A stretch of DNA of 64,000 bases from Arthrobacter endolithicus (GTDB taxonomy: Bacteria; Actinomycetota; Actinomycetes; Actinomycetales; Micrococcaceae): NCBI RefSeq assembly GCF_026627425.1, contig NZ_JAPNLH010000004.1:186001-250000 (forward strand). The letters are read 5' to 3'. The notes beneath the pieces are model-generated. The model saw only the letters and a list, made by a program, of their open reading frames with translations, was not told the DNA's origin and made no database searches. Positions 47,001 to 58,049 of this stretch are shown here, in pieces (positions within the stretch are counted from its first letter, which is position 1; each line of letters starts with the position of its first letter). A program made the position numbers and the translations under genes.

Positions 47001-48786
47001 CCGCAGCGCCGCTCGGCTATTAAGCAGGTTGCCTCCGGCCGGTTCGGTGTTACCAGTCTGTACCTGACCAACGCCACGGACATTCAAATTAAAATGGCGC
47101 AGGGTGCCAAGCCCGGCGAGGGCGGGCAGCTGATGGCCCGCAAGGTCTACCCGTGGATCGCCAGCACGCGGCATTCCACGCCCGGCGTCGGGCTCATATC
47201 GCCGCCGCCGCACCACGACATCTACTCGATTGAGGATCTGGCCCAGCTGATCTATGACTGCAAGCGGGCCAATCCCTCGGCCCGGGTGCACGTCAAGCTT
47301 GTCTCCGAAGTCGGGATCGGCACGGTGGCGGCCGGCGTGACCAAGGCCAAGGCCGACGTCGTCCTGGTTTCCGGGCACGACGGCGGCACCGGCGCCAGCC
47401 CGCTGAACTCCCTCAAGCATGCCGGCGTCCCGTGGGAACTGGGCCTGGCGGAGACGCAGCAGACGCTGATGCTCAACGGGCTCCGGGACCGTGTGGTGGT
47501 GCAGGTGGACGGCCAGCTCAAGACCGGCCGCGACGTGGTGATTGCCGCGCTGCTCGGCGCCGAGGAGTACGGCTTCGCCACCGCGCCGCTGGTGGTCTCG
47601 GGCTGTGTGATGATGCGGGTCTGCCACCTGGACACCTGCCCGGTGGGCGTGGCCACGCAGAATCCTGAGCTGCGCCAGCGCTTCACCGGCAAGCCCGAGT
47701 TCGTGGTCAATTTCTTCGAATTCCTGGCCGAGGAGGTCCGCGAGATCCTCGCGCAGCTTGGCTTCCGCAGCCTCGAGGAGGCCATCGGCCATGCCGACAC
47801 GCTCGATGCCCGCGCGGCGATCAACCATTGGAAGGCCGAGGGCCTGGATCTGGATCCGATTTTGGCGGGCATGGATTTCGACGCCGACGCGCCGCTGCGC
47901 AATCTGGTGCCGCAGAACCACGAGCTGGACAAGCACTTTGACCAGCAGTTGATTACTCTCAGCGCCGAGGCCCTTAGCGACCGGACCCCGGTGAAGATCT
48001 CCGTCGGTGTGGTGAACACGGACCGCTCCGTGGGCACCATGCTCGGCTACGAGGTGACAAAGAAATTCGGCATCGAGGTGCTGGCTACGGACACCATCGA
48101 CGTCACGCTGACCGGCCAGGCCGGTCAGTCACTGGGCGCCTTCCTGCCGGCCGGCATTACGCTGCGGCTCTTCGGCGACTCCAATGACTATGTCGGCAAG
48201 GGGCTCTCCGGCGGAAGGATCATGGTGCGGCCGGACCGCACCAACGTTTTCCCGGCACAGGACAATGTGATTGCCGGAAACGTGATCGGCTACGGCGCCA
48301 CCAGCGGGGAGATGTTCCTGCGCGGCCAGGTGGGGGAGCGGTTCCTGGTGCGTAACTCGGGCGCCGTCGCCGTGGTCGAGGGTATTGGTGATCACGGCTG
48401 TGAATACATGACCGGCGGCCAGGCCCTGATCCTGGGACGGACCGGGCGCAATTTTGGCGCCGGGATGTCCGGCGGGACGGCATACGTGCTGGATCTGCAG
48501 CCGGCCAAAGTCAATATCCAGAGCCTCGATTCCGGCGAACTGCAGCTGCTGCCCCTGGACGAGCAGGACCGCAGCCTGGTCAGGGATCTGCTGAGCCGGC
48601 ACTACCAGGAAACGGAGTCAACGCTCGCCGCACGGCTGCTGGCGGATTTCGAGGCCACGGCCGCGCGCATCACCAAGGTTTTGCCGCGGGATTACGCCGC
48701 CGTACTGCAAACGCGCCAGGACGCGGCCAACGAGGGTCTTGACCCGAACGGGCCCGAAGTCTGGCAGAGAATTCTGGAGGTTACCG

Positions 48787-48794
<8 letters not shown>
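44031..48794 (+). CDS. gltB: Glutamate synthase (NADPH), large subunit
   Basis: 1587 residues from ATG 44031, which has GGGGGAAGG upstream; ATG 43983 is an alternative. The glutaminase nucleophile is C69 in [10 protein letters not shown], exposed after removal of a propeptide. The FMN and 3Fe-4S region includes [13 protein letters not shown]; the C-terminal beta-helix ends in [15 protein letters not shown]. It makes glutamate from 2-oxoglutarate and glutamine. The 68-residue propeptide is longer than usual and carries a 13-residue tandem repeat. gltD overlaps its 3' end. Confidence 0.96.
44055..44132 (+). repeat. Two tandem 39-bp repeats in the gltB propeptide
   Basis: Two in-frame 39-bp units encode [13 protein letters not shown] and [13 protein letters not shown]. 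They lengthen the GltB propeptide, which is removed on maturation, so the duplication can be tolerated. Confidence 0.8.
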
Positions 48795-50259
<1,465 letters not shown>

Positions 50260-50330
50260 CGACCCGGCAAATTCACCCGCTGTTAATTCTTCCAAGATTG
50301 TTAGTTAAAGAACTCCATTAGGGTAGGTAC

Positions 50331-51803
50331 ATGAGACGCGCAAAAATTGTTGCCACATTCGGACCGGCTATTGCCAGCTATGAGAACACCCTGGCAGTGC
50401 TTGAGGCCGGGGTGGATGTTGCCCGGATGAACATGAGCCACGGTGACTACGGAGTGCACGACACGACCTACGAAAACGTCCGGAAGGCCGCCGCCTCGCT
50501 CGGTAAACCGGTGGGCATCATGGCCGACCTGCAGGGCCCGAAAATCCGACTGGGCCGCTTCGTGGACGGACCCCATGCGCTGGCCGTCGGCGACGTCTTC
50601 ACCATCACTACCGAGGACGTCCCGGGCACCCAAGACGTCTGTTCCACCACACTCAAGAGCCTGCCCGAAGACGTCAACGTCGGTGACATCCTGCTCATCG
50701 ACGACGGCAAGGTCTCGCTGCGCGCCACCGCGGTCGACGACGTCAAGGTCACCACCGTGGTCACCGTTCCCGGCGTCGTCTCCAACAACAAGGGCATCAA
50801 CCTGCCCGGCGTCGCCGTCAACGTCCCCGCCCTGAGCGAAAAGGACGAAGACGATCTGCGCTGGGCGCTGGCGCGCGGCGTGGATCTGGTGGCGCTCTCC
50901 TTCGTCCGCGATGCCACCGACATCGACCGCGTGCACCAGATCATGGACGAGGAAGGCCGCCGCGTACCGGTGATCGCCAAGATCGAAAAGCCGCAGGCCG
51001 TCGAACACCTGCCGGCCATCATCGACGCATTCGACGCCATCATGGTGGCCCGCGGAGACCTCGGCGTGGAACTGCCGCTCGAAGAGGTGCCGATCGTGCA
51101 AAAACGCGCCATCGAACTGGCCCGCCGCTGGGCCAAGCCCGTCATCGTCGCCACCCAGGTGCTCGAATCCATGATCGAGAGCCCGCGCCCCACCCGCGCC
51201 GAGGCTTCCGACTGTGCCAACGCCGTCCTTGACGGTGCCGACGCCGTCATGCTCTCCGGCGAAACCAGCGTCGGGAAGTTCCCGATCGAAACCGTGAAGG
51301 TGATGGCCCGGATCATCGAATCCACCGAGGTCCACGGACTCGAACGTGTGCCGGCTCTTGGCACGCAGCCGCGCACCCGCGGCGGTGCCATCACCCGCGC
51401 CGCCGTCACCATCGCGGACCAGCTCGACGCCAAGTACATCTGCACCTTCACCCAGTCCGGGGATTCCGCCCGCCGGCTCTCCCGGCTCCGCCCGGTCAAG
51501 CCCGTCTTCGCCTTCACCCCGGATCAGCATGTCTGGAACCAGCTGGCGATGGCCTGGGGAATCCAGCCCATTCTGGTGCCGATGGTGCACCACACGGACG
51601 AAATGACCGAGCAGGTGGACAAAATCCTGCTGGAGAAGGAGCTGGCATCCGACGGCGACCTGGTGGTCATCGCTGCCGGCTCCCCTCCCGGCCAGGCCGG
51701 TTCCACGAACTCGCTGAAGGTCCATAAGATCGGCGACCTGGCCGACTTCAGCGCGACCGGAAACCCGAACAGGGAAAAAGTGGGTCCGTGGCCAACCCAC
51801 TGA
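50331..51803 (+). CDS. pyk: Pyruvate kinase
   Basis: 490 residues. RRAKIVATFGPA, ARMNMSHGDY, VIAKIEKPQAVEH (catalytic Lys), MVARGDLGVELP and ATQVLESMIESPRPTRAEASD are all intact. It converts PEP and ADP to pyruvate and ATP. A 71-bp gap with AT-rich sequence after gltD leaves room for its own promoter. The stop codon is the first unit of a pentamer repeat. Confidence 0.96.
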   Translation: MRRAKIVATFGPAIASYENTLAVLEAGVDVARMNMSHGDYGVHDTTYENVRKAAASLGKPVGIMADLQGPKIRLGRFVDGPHALAVGDVFTITTEDVPGTQDVCSTTLKSLPEDVNVGDILLIDDGKVSLRATAVDDVKVTTVVTVPGVVSNNKGINLPGVAVNVPALSEKDEDDLRWALARGVDLVALSFVRDATDIDRVHQIMDEEGRRVPVIAKIEKPQAVEHLPAIIDAFDAIMVARGDLGVELPLEEVPIVQKRAIELARRWAKPVIVATQVLESMIESPRPTRAEASDCANAVLDGADAVMLSGETSVGKFPIETVKVMARIIESTEVHGLERVPALGTQPRTRGGAITRAAVTIADQLDAKYICTFTQSGDSARRLSRLRPVKPVFAFTPDQHVWNQLAMAWGIQPILVPMVHHTDEMTEQVDKILLEKELASDGDLVVIAAGSPPGQAGSTNSLKVHKIGDLADFSATGNPNREKVGPWPTH

Positions 51804-51830
51804 CCTGACCTGACTTGACTTGACCTGACG
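51801..51830 (+). repeat. Six tandem pentamers beginning at the pyk stop codon
   Basis: TGACC, TGACC, TGACT, TGACT, TGACC, TGACG run head to tail. The first TGA is the pyk stop, and the others place further stops in all three frames over 30 bp. Confidence 0.85.
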
Positions 51831-51840
51831 CGCATCCGGA

Positions 51841-51883
51841 ACGCCCGCGGGCCCGCACCACAAAGGTGCGGGCCCGCCGGCGT
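51841..51883. terminator. Strong bidirectional hairpin between pyk and pdtaR
   Basis: A perfect 13-bp stem (arm GCGGGCCCGCACC, loop ACAAA; 51847-51877), extended by ACGCC/GGCGT, lies between two convergent genes. There is no long T-run, but stability and position fit a shared terminator. Confidence 0.75.
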
Positions 51884-51901
51884 TCGCCCGCCGTCGTCGA
51901 C

Positions 51902-52519
51902 TCAGTTGACCTGGTTGATGATCGTCTCCGCGACCTCGCGCATGCCCAGCCGGCGGTCCATCGACGTCTTCTGGATCCAGCGGAACGCCTCCGGCTCCGA
52001 CAGCCCCATCTTCGTCGTCAACAGGCTCTTGGCCCGCTCCACCAGCTTCCGCGTCGCGAACTGCTCCTGCAGATCACTCACCTCCGCCTCCAGCGCCCGG
52101 ATCTCCTCGTGGCGCGACAACGCAATCTCGATCGCCGGCATCAGATCCGCCGGCGTGAAGGGCTTGACCACATACGCCATGGCACCGGCATCCCGCGCCC
52201 GCTCCACCAGCTCCCGCTGGCTGAACGCCGTCAGCAGAACCACCGGGGCAATCCGGGCCTTGACAATCTTCTCCGCCGCCGTAATCCCGTCCATCACCGG
52301 CATCTTCACGTCCATCAGCACCAGATCCGGCCGCAGCTCCTCCGCCAGCTGCACCGCCTTCTCACCATTGTCCGCCTCGCCGACCACGTCATATCCCTCG
52401 CCGCGGAGAATCTCCATAATGTCCAGGCGGATCAGTGTTTCATCTTCGGCGACCACCACGCGGCGGGCCGGAGCGGGGGTGGACGCAGCGGACGGCGTGG
52501 GTTCCGATTGTTCTGACAC
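51902..52519 (-). CDS. pdtaR: ANTAR-domain response regulator (PdtaR-like)
   Basis: 205 residues. The receiver domain has the acidic pair in VVVAEDETLIR, the phospho-acceptor D70 in VLMDVKMPVMDG and a Lys in VVKPFTPADL. The C-terminal ANTAR domain (about 140-200) has ERAKSLLTTKMGLSEPEAFRWIQKTSM. ANTAR regulators bind RNA hairpins and prevent termination. The matching PdtaS kinase is not in the window. A roughly 20-residue Ser/Pro/Ala-rich N-terminus precedes the receiver. Confidence 0.93.
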   Translation of the reverse strand: MSEQSEPTPSAASTPAPARRVVVAEDETLIRLDIMEILRGEGYDVVGEADNGEKAVQLAEELRPDLVLMDVKMPVMDGITAAEKIVKARIAPVVLLTAFSQRELVERARDAGAMAYVVKPFTPADLMPAIEIALSRHEEIRALEAEVSDLQEQFATRKLVERAKSLLTTKMGLSEPEAFRWIQKTSMDRRLGMREVAETIINQVN

Positions 52520-52678
52520 GAGGGCTCCTTGAAAGCGGTATTGCTGGGTAACGGGACTCTGGGGCGTTCAGCAGTACACGCCGCCGGCCAGAGACTCCAG
52601 TTCTACGATTTAGCCTATCGGCATGTAGAGTAGTTTTTCGCATGGGTGAGGGTTTTTGCTCTTTATCTCACGTGGAAG

Positions 52679-52759
52679 GCCCGAGTGGCGGAATGGCAGA
52701 CGCGCTGCACTCAAAATGCAGTATCGAGAGGTGTGTGGGTTCGAGTCCCACCTCGGGCA
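52679..52759 (+). tRNA. tRNA-Leu (anticodon CAA); probable integration site
   Basis: 81-nt class II tRNA without encoded CCA. Anticodon loop CTCAAAA; acceptor GCCCGAG/CTCGGGC; a short variable arm. An integrase gene starts 88 bp downstream and island-type genes follow, so its 3' end is the probable attachment site. No second copy of the 3' end is visible before the right edge. Confidence 0.93.
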
Positions 52760-52827
52760 CAGTATTACCGCAGGTCAGAGACATATTGGTCCTTCAGTTG
52801 TTGACAAAACTACAAAATTCGTTGACA

Positions 52828-52851
52828 GCCACGTAGAATTATCTACGTGGC
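52828..52851. promoter_or_regulatory. Perfect 24-bp palindrome over the integrase start codon
   Basis: Ten-bp arms (GCCACGTAGA and its complement) surround ATTA, and the GTG start of the integrase (52847) lies in the right arm. TAGAAT (52834-52839) in the left part could be a -10 box that would give a nearly leaderless mRNA. Two exact GTTGACA copies lie 21 bp apart just upstream. The arrangement suggests autoregulation by a DNA-binding protein. Confidence 0.6.
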
Positions 52852-53977
52852 CAGCATTCGTATACGCACGAAAATGGACGGTTCGCAGACCTACACCGTC
52901 ATGTGGCGCGACCCCGAGACGAAGACGCAGCAGGGCATGACCTTCACGTCCGAGTCCGAAGCTGCCACCGTCAAACGGCTTCTGGACGCCAACTGTCAGT
53001 CATTTGAAATGGTCCAGGAAGTATTGCTGCGGGCAAAGCGCAAAGTGCCAACTGTTGCGGCCGTGATCCAGGAACACATCGACCTGCTGGTTCGGCCCTC
53101 CTCTGGGACCATGCGTACGTACCAAACCATGCTGGATCTTCACATCAAACCGGTCCTGGGTGGAATCCCCATCGATGAACTCAATTTCCGCGACATCACG
53201 GAGTGGATTCGCGCAATGCAAAAGAAGGGGAAGTCGGCCAAGACGATCAAGAACAACCATTCTCTGGTTTTTTCGTCCATGGAGATGGCTGTGCGACTGA
53301 AGTACCGGTCAGATAATCCATGCCGTGGCGTTCAGCTGCCATCGGGGAATCGTGTCGAAGATGACGCCCGCTTCTTGACGCACGCAGAGTTTGGACAAAT
53401 CCTCGCCCTGATGCCGGAGCGCTACAAGGACTTCACGCAGTTTCTCGTCATGACAGGTACACGCTTCGGTGAGGCGACGGCCGTTACTGTTGCTGACGTC
53501 GACTTATTGTCCAAGCCGGCGACCGTGAGGATCAGCAAGGCTTGGAAGCGCGATGGCAACAATGATTTCTATGTTGGACCGACGAAAACCGGAGCGGGCA
53601 AGCGTACGGTCTCCTTGGCCCCGGATCTTGTGGAAATCCTGATTCCCTTGGTCGCCAGTCGGCAGGGGACTGACCTGCTCTTCACGACGGGAACCGGTGG
53701 CCGTATTGCCCACAGTGTCTACTGGCAAAAATGCTGGGTGCCGACCGTGAAGTCCGCCCAGGTGGCAGGACTCAAAAAGTTGCCGAGAATCCACGACCTG
53801 AGGCATACTCACGCTTCGTGGTTGATCCAAGATGGGGTATCGCTTTTCACGATCTCTCGTAGGCTCGGCCACGCATCAACTCGCACCACGGAAGAGGTCT
53901 ACGGTCATCTCATGCCGCAGGCGCTCCTAGATGGGGCAGAGTCTGTGCAACGCTCCGCGAGAATCTGGGGAGGGTAG
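52847..53977 (+). CDS. Tyrosine-family site-specific integrase
   Basis: 376 residues, GTG start. An N-terminal arm-binding segment (about 1-60) and a SAM-like core-binding domain (about 70-160) precede the catalytic domain with R206 (TGTRFGEA), a Lys at 252, H316 and R319 (HDLRH), H342 (LGHAS) and nucleophile Y352 (EEVYGHL). All catalytic residues are present. Located just after tRNA-Leu, it probably mediates integration and excision of the island. No clear Shine-Dalgarno precedes the start, which lies in a palindrome. Confidence 0.95.
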   Translation: MASIRIRTKMDGSQTYTVMWRDPETKTQQGMTFTSESEAATVKRLLDANCQSFEMVQEVLLRAKRKVPTVAAVIQEHIDLLVRPSSGTMRTYQTMLDLHIKPVLGGIPIDELNFRDITEWIRAMQKKGKSAKTIKNNHSLVFSSMEMAVRLKYRSDNPCRGVQLPSGNRVEDDARFLTHAEFGQILALMPERYKDFTQFLVMTGTRFGEATAVTVADVDLLSKPATVRISKAWKRDGNNDFYVGPTKTGAGKRTVSLAPDLVEILIPLVASRQGTDLLFTTGTGGRIAHSVYWQKCWVPTVKSAQVAGLKKLPRIHDLRHTHASWLIQDGVSLFTISRRLGHASTRTTEEVYGHLMPQALLDGAESVQRSARIWGG

Positions 53978-54016
53978 GTCTTCAGCTAAAAGCCATGGTA
54001 GAGGTCCTACGGACGT

Positions 54017-54262
54017 TCACGAATATCGGGCACGGGCATCAGCCCGGGAACCGATCAAGCGTTGATGTGGCGTCGTAAGGGGGTGGGGGAGAACTTCCCT
54101 GCTCTTGGCGATTTCCTCCAAGTGCTCGTCGGTGAACACGATCTTCCCTTTGCCCCATTTCAGATGGGGGAACTCGCAAGTGGCCGCGCCAGTCCGAAGC
54201 CACGATTCCGAGCAATGGAGTAACTCCGCAGCCTGCTGGGGTTCGTAGAATTCGCGTTTCAT
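54017..54262 (-). CDS. Excisionase-like helix-turn-helix protein
   Basis: 81 residues. YEPQQAAELLHCSESWLRTGAATCEFPHLKWGKGKIVFTDEHLEEI is the MerR/excisionase-type winged helix with the usual 'pattern then K-x-K-I-x-F' strand. Such proteins direct excision or repress the integrase promoter. It is convergent with the integrase gene, 39 bp away. Candidate ligand for the palindromes at 52828 and 54341. Confidence 0.8.
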   Translation of the reverse strand: MKREFYEPQQAAELLHCSESWLRTGAATCEFPHLKWGKGKIVFTDEHLEEIAKSREVLPHPLTTPHQRLIGSRADARARYS

Positions 54263-54662
54263 GGCGTGGTTCTTTCTTCCTTCTGGATTGGTTTGAATCG
54301 CGTGTCGGAGTTTTCCAAATTCTCTGGCCTACCGCTATCCCATGCCAGCGCCAAGCTGGCATGTCCCTTAGGGGATCTTGATTTTCCTGAGAGCCTAGCC
54401 ATCGCACTCTCCTAGACTAGGGTGACCTTCACTACTCCATGGTGCGAAAGCAATAAAACTACATGACCTGAGGTCGTGTATCGGAAAAACGCGGATACGT
54501 AGTCCCGCTACTGCTCGAGAACGTCCGGCGGGACCGGAGCTGTTGCGGTGTCGGACCTGACCATTTCCGAAGCCCCGGGGGTGAGGGTTCGCTTCTATTG
54601 CCCAAGTAACGAGCCGATACCTCACAGGAGGACGACAGGTTCTCGTTGTAACGTCCTACTGG
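54263..54662. other. 400-bp noncoding stretch with palindromes, upstream of the excisionase-like gene
   Basis: No convincing coding sequence. It contains a perfect inverted repeat CATGCCAGC-5nt-GCTGGCATG (54341-54363) and an imperfect one, CATGACCT/AGGTCGTG (54462-54478). It probably holds the excisionase promoter (minus strand) and element control sites. Confidence 0.5.
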
Positions 54663-55242
54663 ATGGATGTACAACCGCAACCCACCGCAGCCACGGATGA
54701 TGTGCCGAGCTGGCGATTGACCACGAAACGGGCGAAAGCGGAGACTGTGGCCACCTTCGCCGTGTTCGCTCTCTACGCGGCCTTTCTCCTAAAGCTGCTT
54801 CTCTTCTCTCGCGCACCGGGTTCGGAGAGATCGATCATTCTCATCCCGTTCGCGACTATCGCGGGATATGTGTCCAGCCACCGGTTCCGGGACCGGTAGA
54901 GTGGCATTCGCCAACGTCGTCCGGAACGTTTTGATCTTCATCCCGCTTGGCGTCTATGTATCGTGGCTCCGACATTGGGCGGCCGTATGGCTGACCGTGC
55001 TCACGGTCGCCTCGGTCAGCGTCGCTGTAGAGATCATCCAGGGCGTGTTTGCGGTTGGAGCATCGGACATCGATGACGTGATCCTGAACTGCGTCGGAGG
55101 AATCATGGGAATCCTCACCTTCAGGCTGCTTTCAGTGATCCTGCGCGACCAATCCCTAGTGCGGACCGCGATGGCCGTGTTGTCACTGCTTGCGCTGCCC
55201 GTCTGGTGCTACTTCCTCTTCGGCGTCCGACTACACATGTGA
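54663..55242 (+). pseudogene. VanZ-like membrane protein gene broken by a frameshift
   Basis: Two overlapping frames together make one VanZ-like protein. Frame one (54663-54899) gives a cytoplasmic N-terminus, one helix and LLFSRAPGSERSIILIPF. Frame two (54868-55242) resumes with GRVAFANVVRNVLIFIPLGVYV, AVEIIQGVFAVGASDIDDVILN and two more helices. A net +1 (or -2) base change near 54868-54890 separates them. VanZ family members are small membrane proteins, one of which raises teicoplanin resistance. Sequencing error or programmed shift cannot be excluded. Confidence 0.75.
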
Positions 55243-55564
55243 GCACACCCACGATCCTCGACCCCACAGCAGAGCGACCACCCAGAGGTCAACCAGGTCC
55301 GCAGCGGGGTGCGGGTGCGGTCGAAGGTCGTCCCGGGCACCACCGACGTTCGGCGCGAGCAGGAGTGAGGGATCGTACCTAGCGACGCTTGTGTAAGCCT
55401 GTCCAACATAACGTCTCAGTAGTTCTGAACCAGGTTGACATACTCACCCCTTAGCGTGAATTTCTGCACCGATCCTCCCCAGACCCCAAACTCGGGACGG
55501 GTTTGTGGACATCCCAGTGGGGCTCTTCGCGTTTCGTGGTGAATACCAGCCCGCTGAGATGAAT

Positions 55565-56586
55565 TCAGGCCACCGTCCTGGCGGCACTTCTTAGCAGGAT
55601 ACGTGATTGATAGTTGTTTGGGTTACGGAACCCGCGGGCAATCCTTTTGATGTTTTTGATCATCGTGTTTGCTGCCTCAACCTTCGCGGTGGTGACGCGG
55701 GTGGCCAGCAGTGTTTGGATCTCTGGCCACCACTTGTTCACGGTCTTTTGCAGCCGGTCTGTTTCCTTCATCGCAGCAGCCTTGACCTGGCGCTCAAAGA
55801 AGGCTTTGCGGTCTTCCACGCTGGCCGGGTTGGTGGCGGAGAGCATCAGACGGAGGGCTTCCTTGACGCCCCAGGCTGCGACGAGTTCCTTGCTTGGGTC
55901 ATCGGTGGCGAAGACGTCATCGAGGCGCTTCTTCCCAGCGTCGGAGAGGGTGTCGTAGCCGCGCAGCAGCAATTGCCGGTGGGCCCATGCCTTGTCTGTT
56001 TTCAGGCCGCGGCGCCCGTTCTGTTCCCGGGAGACCCGTTGGCGGACCTGGGTGAGCATGTCGTTGGCCAAAAGCACCAAGTGGAAGTGATCGACGCTGA
56101 CGGCGGCGTCGGGCAGGTTCTCGCGCAGGGCCTTTCGGAAAGCGGCCGACGGGTCGATGCCGACCGTCTCAATGCAGGAAAGCCAGGCGGTGGGGCGGGC
56201 TTTGAGCCAGGCCCCGATCCCGCGGCTGTCGCGGCCGTCAACGATGCCCAGAACCTGGCCGGTGTCGACGTCCACGATCGTTGACATCCACGGCTCGTAC
56301 CGGGTCCACTTCTTGCTCTGCTGGTCTTGAAGCCAGCGCACGGAACGGTAGCGGTGCTCATCAATCCCGAGTCGTGCCGGGGCTAGTAAGTCCACGGAGG
56401 GCAGCGCCGCGGCGGCGGCGACCACGACGGTGTTGACCAGCCACCATGACACGCCGAACGCTGTCGCGACTTCTGATGCGGCCCGGCCGGAATCGATGAC
56501 GGCGTCCTTGAGGGTTTCCTTCAGCCGTGCGGTGGAACGGGCGAACCGCGGCACTTGAGGTGTCGACTCGGAAAATGTCTTTCGGA
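55565..56586 (-). pseudogene. ISL3-family transposase, C-terminal part
   Basis: About 338 codons after the IS256 insertion point, ending at the natural stop. The DDE residues are visible: Asp in LGIDEHRYR, Asp in SVDHFHLV and Glu in KVEAANTMIKNIKR. It lacks the N-terminal zinc-binding region, which lies beyond the inserted element. Reading across the 8-bp duplication joins it in frame to the N-terminal fragment. Confidence 0.9.
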
Positions 56587-58049
56587 GAGGGTGTCAGATG
56601 GTTTGTGTAAGGAATGGGAATCCTTACTGATTGGAGAATCATTGTGAGCATGACTGATACCAGAAAACTGGATGCAGGGACGTTGGCGCAGAGAGTAGCT
56701 GCGGTAGGAGATGTCGAGGCGTTGAAGTCCTCGGGGGCCTTTGACGAAGTGATGGAGCAGATCGATTCGGGCACGCTGGAAATCGATGGGAAGAACGGCT
56801 TTCTGGGGCAGATGATCAAGGCCGTCCTCGAACGCGGTCTGCAGGCGGAATTGACCGCGGAGCTGGGCTATGAAAAAGGAGACGCTGGGGCCCGGTTAGC
56901 GGCGAATTCCCGTAATGGCTCGTACCCGAAAACGGTGGCGACGATCGCGGGGGATGTGGAACTTGCGATCCCGCGCGACCGGGCGGGGAGCTTCGTCCCG
57001 CAATTGGTACCGCGGGGAACGAGGCGCACCGGGGGCCTGGATGACATGATCATCAGCCTCTATGCCGGCGGCATGACGGTGCGTGATATCGCCCATCACT
57101 TGGAAGCAACGATCGGTACCGAGCTGTCCAGGGAGACTATTTCCAAGATCACCGATGAGGTTCTCGATGAGGTCATGGCCTGGCAGTCCTGGCCCTTGGA
57201 GCCGATCTACCCGATCATGTATTTGGACGCGATCGTCGTGAAAATACGTGATGGTCATCATGTGAAAAACAAAGCCGCGCACATCGCCATCGGTGTTGAT
57301 CTGGAGGGCATCAAGCACGTCTTGGGCATCTGGATTCAGGAAACCGAAGGAGCGAAGTTCTGGGCTGGAGTCTGCTCTGAACTCGCCAACCGGGGTGTGA
57401 AAGACGTTCTCATTGTCTGCTGTGACGGGCTCACCGGCTTCCCCGACGCGATCCAGGCCACGTGGGCCAGCGCGACGGTCCAGACCTGCGTGGTGCACCT
57501 GATTCGGGCCGCGAACCGGTTCGTCTCCTACGGCGACCGTAAGCAGGTCTCTGCCTGCCTGCGGCCGATCTACACGGCGCCGACCATAGAAGCCGCTCTG
57601 ACAGCCCGTGAGGACTTCGCAGCCTCGGCGATGGGGCAGAAGTATCCTGCAGCGGTGAAAACGTGGGAAAGCGCCTGGGAGCAGTTCATCCCGTTCCTGG
57701 CGTACCCGCCGGCTCTACGGAAGATCATTTACACCACGAACGCGATCGAGTCCTTGAACTACCAGCTACGCAAAATCATCAAGAACCGCGGGCACTTCCC
57801 CAACGATCAGGCGGCTGTGAAACTGCTCTGGCTCTCGATCTGCAACATCGAGGACAAACGCGCCCGCGAACGGATGAAGAAACGCAAAACCGGCAAAGAC
57901 ACCCAAGGCGTCCACCTCGTCGAAGGAGCCTCCACGACCGGCTGGAACCAAGCACTAGGACACCTGGTGATGATCTACCCCGAACGCCTCAACGCACACC
58001 TAAAATAAAACAAGATTCCGTTCCCTTACACAAACTACTTGACACGCCC
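56587..58049 (+). mobile_element. IS256-family insertion sequence nested in the ISL3 transposase gene
   Basis: 1463 bp. The ends form imperfect inverted repeats (left GAGGGTGTCAGATGGTTTGT; right, reversed, GGGCGTGTCAAGTAGTTTGT). The flanks are an identical 8-bp duplication CTTTCGGA (56579-56586 and 58050-58057), the size typical of IS256. It carries one complete transposase gene, so it may still be active. Insertion was later than that of the ISL3 element. Confidence 0.95.
56644..58008 (+). CDS. IS256-family (mutator-type) transposase
   Basis: 454 residues from GTG 56644, which has GGAG 7 nt upstream; ATG 56650 is the alternative. DDE residues: Asp in MYLDAIVVKIRDG, Asp in VCCDGLTGFPDAI and Glu in TTNAIESLNYQLRK. 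The N-terminal KNGFLGQMIKAVLERGLQAELTAELGY and RNGSYPKTV segments are typical. Full length with no interruption. Confidence 0.96.
   Translation: MSMTDTRKLDAGTLAQRVAAVGDVEALKSSGAFDEVMEQIDSGTLEIDGKNGFLGQMIKAVLERGLQAELTAELGYEKGDAGARLAANSRNGSYPKTVATIAGDVELAIPRDRAGSFVPQLVPRGTRRTGGLDDMIISLYAGGMTVRDIAHHLEATIGTELSRETISKITDEVLDEVMAWQSWPLEPIYPIMYLDAIVVKIRDGHHVKNKAAHIAIGVDLEGIKHVLGIWIQETEGAKFWAGVCSELANRGVKDVLIVCCDGLTGFPDAIQATWASATVQTCVVHLIRAANRFVSYGDRKQVSACLRPIYTAPTIEAALTAREDFAASAMGQKYPAAVKTWESAWEQFIPFLAYPPALRKIIYTTNAIESLNYQLRKIIKNRGHFPNDQAAVKLLWLSICNIEDKRARERMKKRKTGKDTQGVHLVEGASTTGWNQALGHLVMIYPERLNAHLK

Noticed and set aside
46374-47936. 520-codon minus-strand frame inside gltB
   Set aside because: Antisense shadow of a conserved enzyme region with no own motif.
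50301-51863. 520-codon minus-strand frame over pyk
   Set aside because: Antisense shadow of pyruvate kinase; Asp/Gly/His-rich nonsense composition.
52736-52759. Search for an attR copy of the tRNA-Leu 3' end
   Set aside because: I found no second copy by reading between 52760 and 64000; the right border is probably outside the window.
54868-55242. Second VanZ frame as an independent gene
   Set aside because: It lacks the first helix and the LLFSR motif, which are found in the adjoining frame, so one broken gene is the simpler reading.
55190-55396. 68-codon frame after the VanZ remnant
   Set aside because: Arg/Ser-rich, overlaps the VanZ end and has no ribosome-binding site or similarity.
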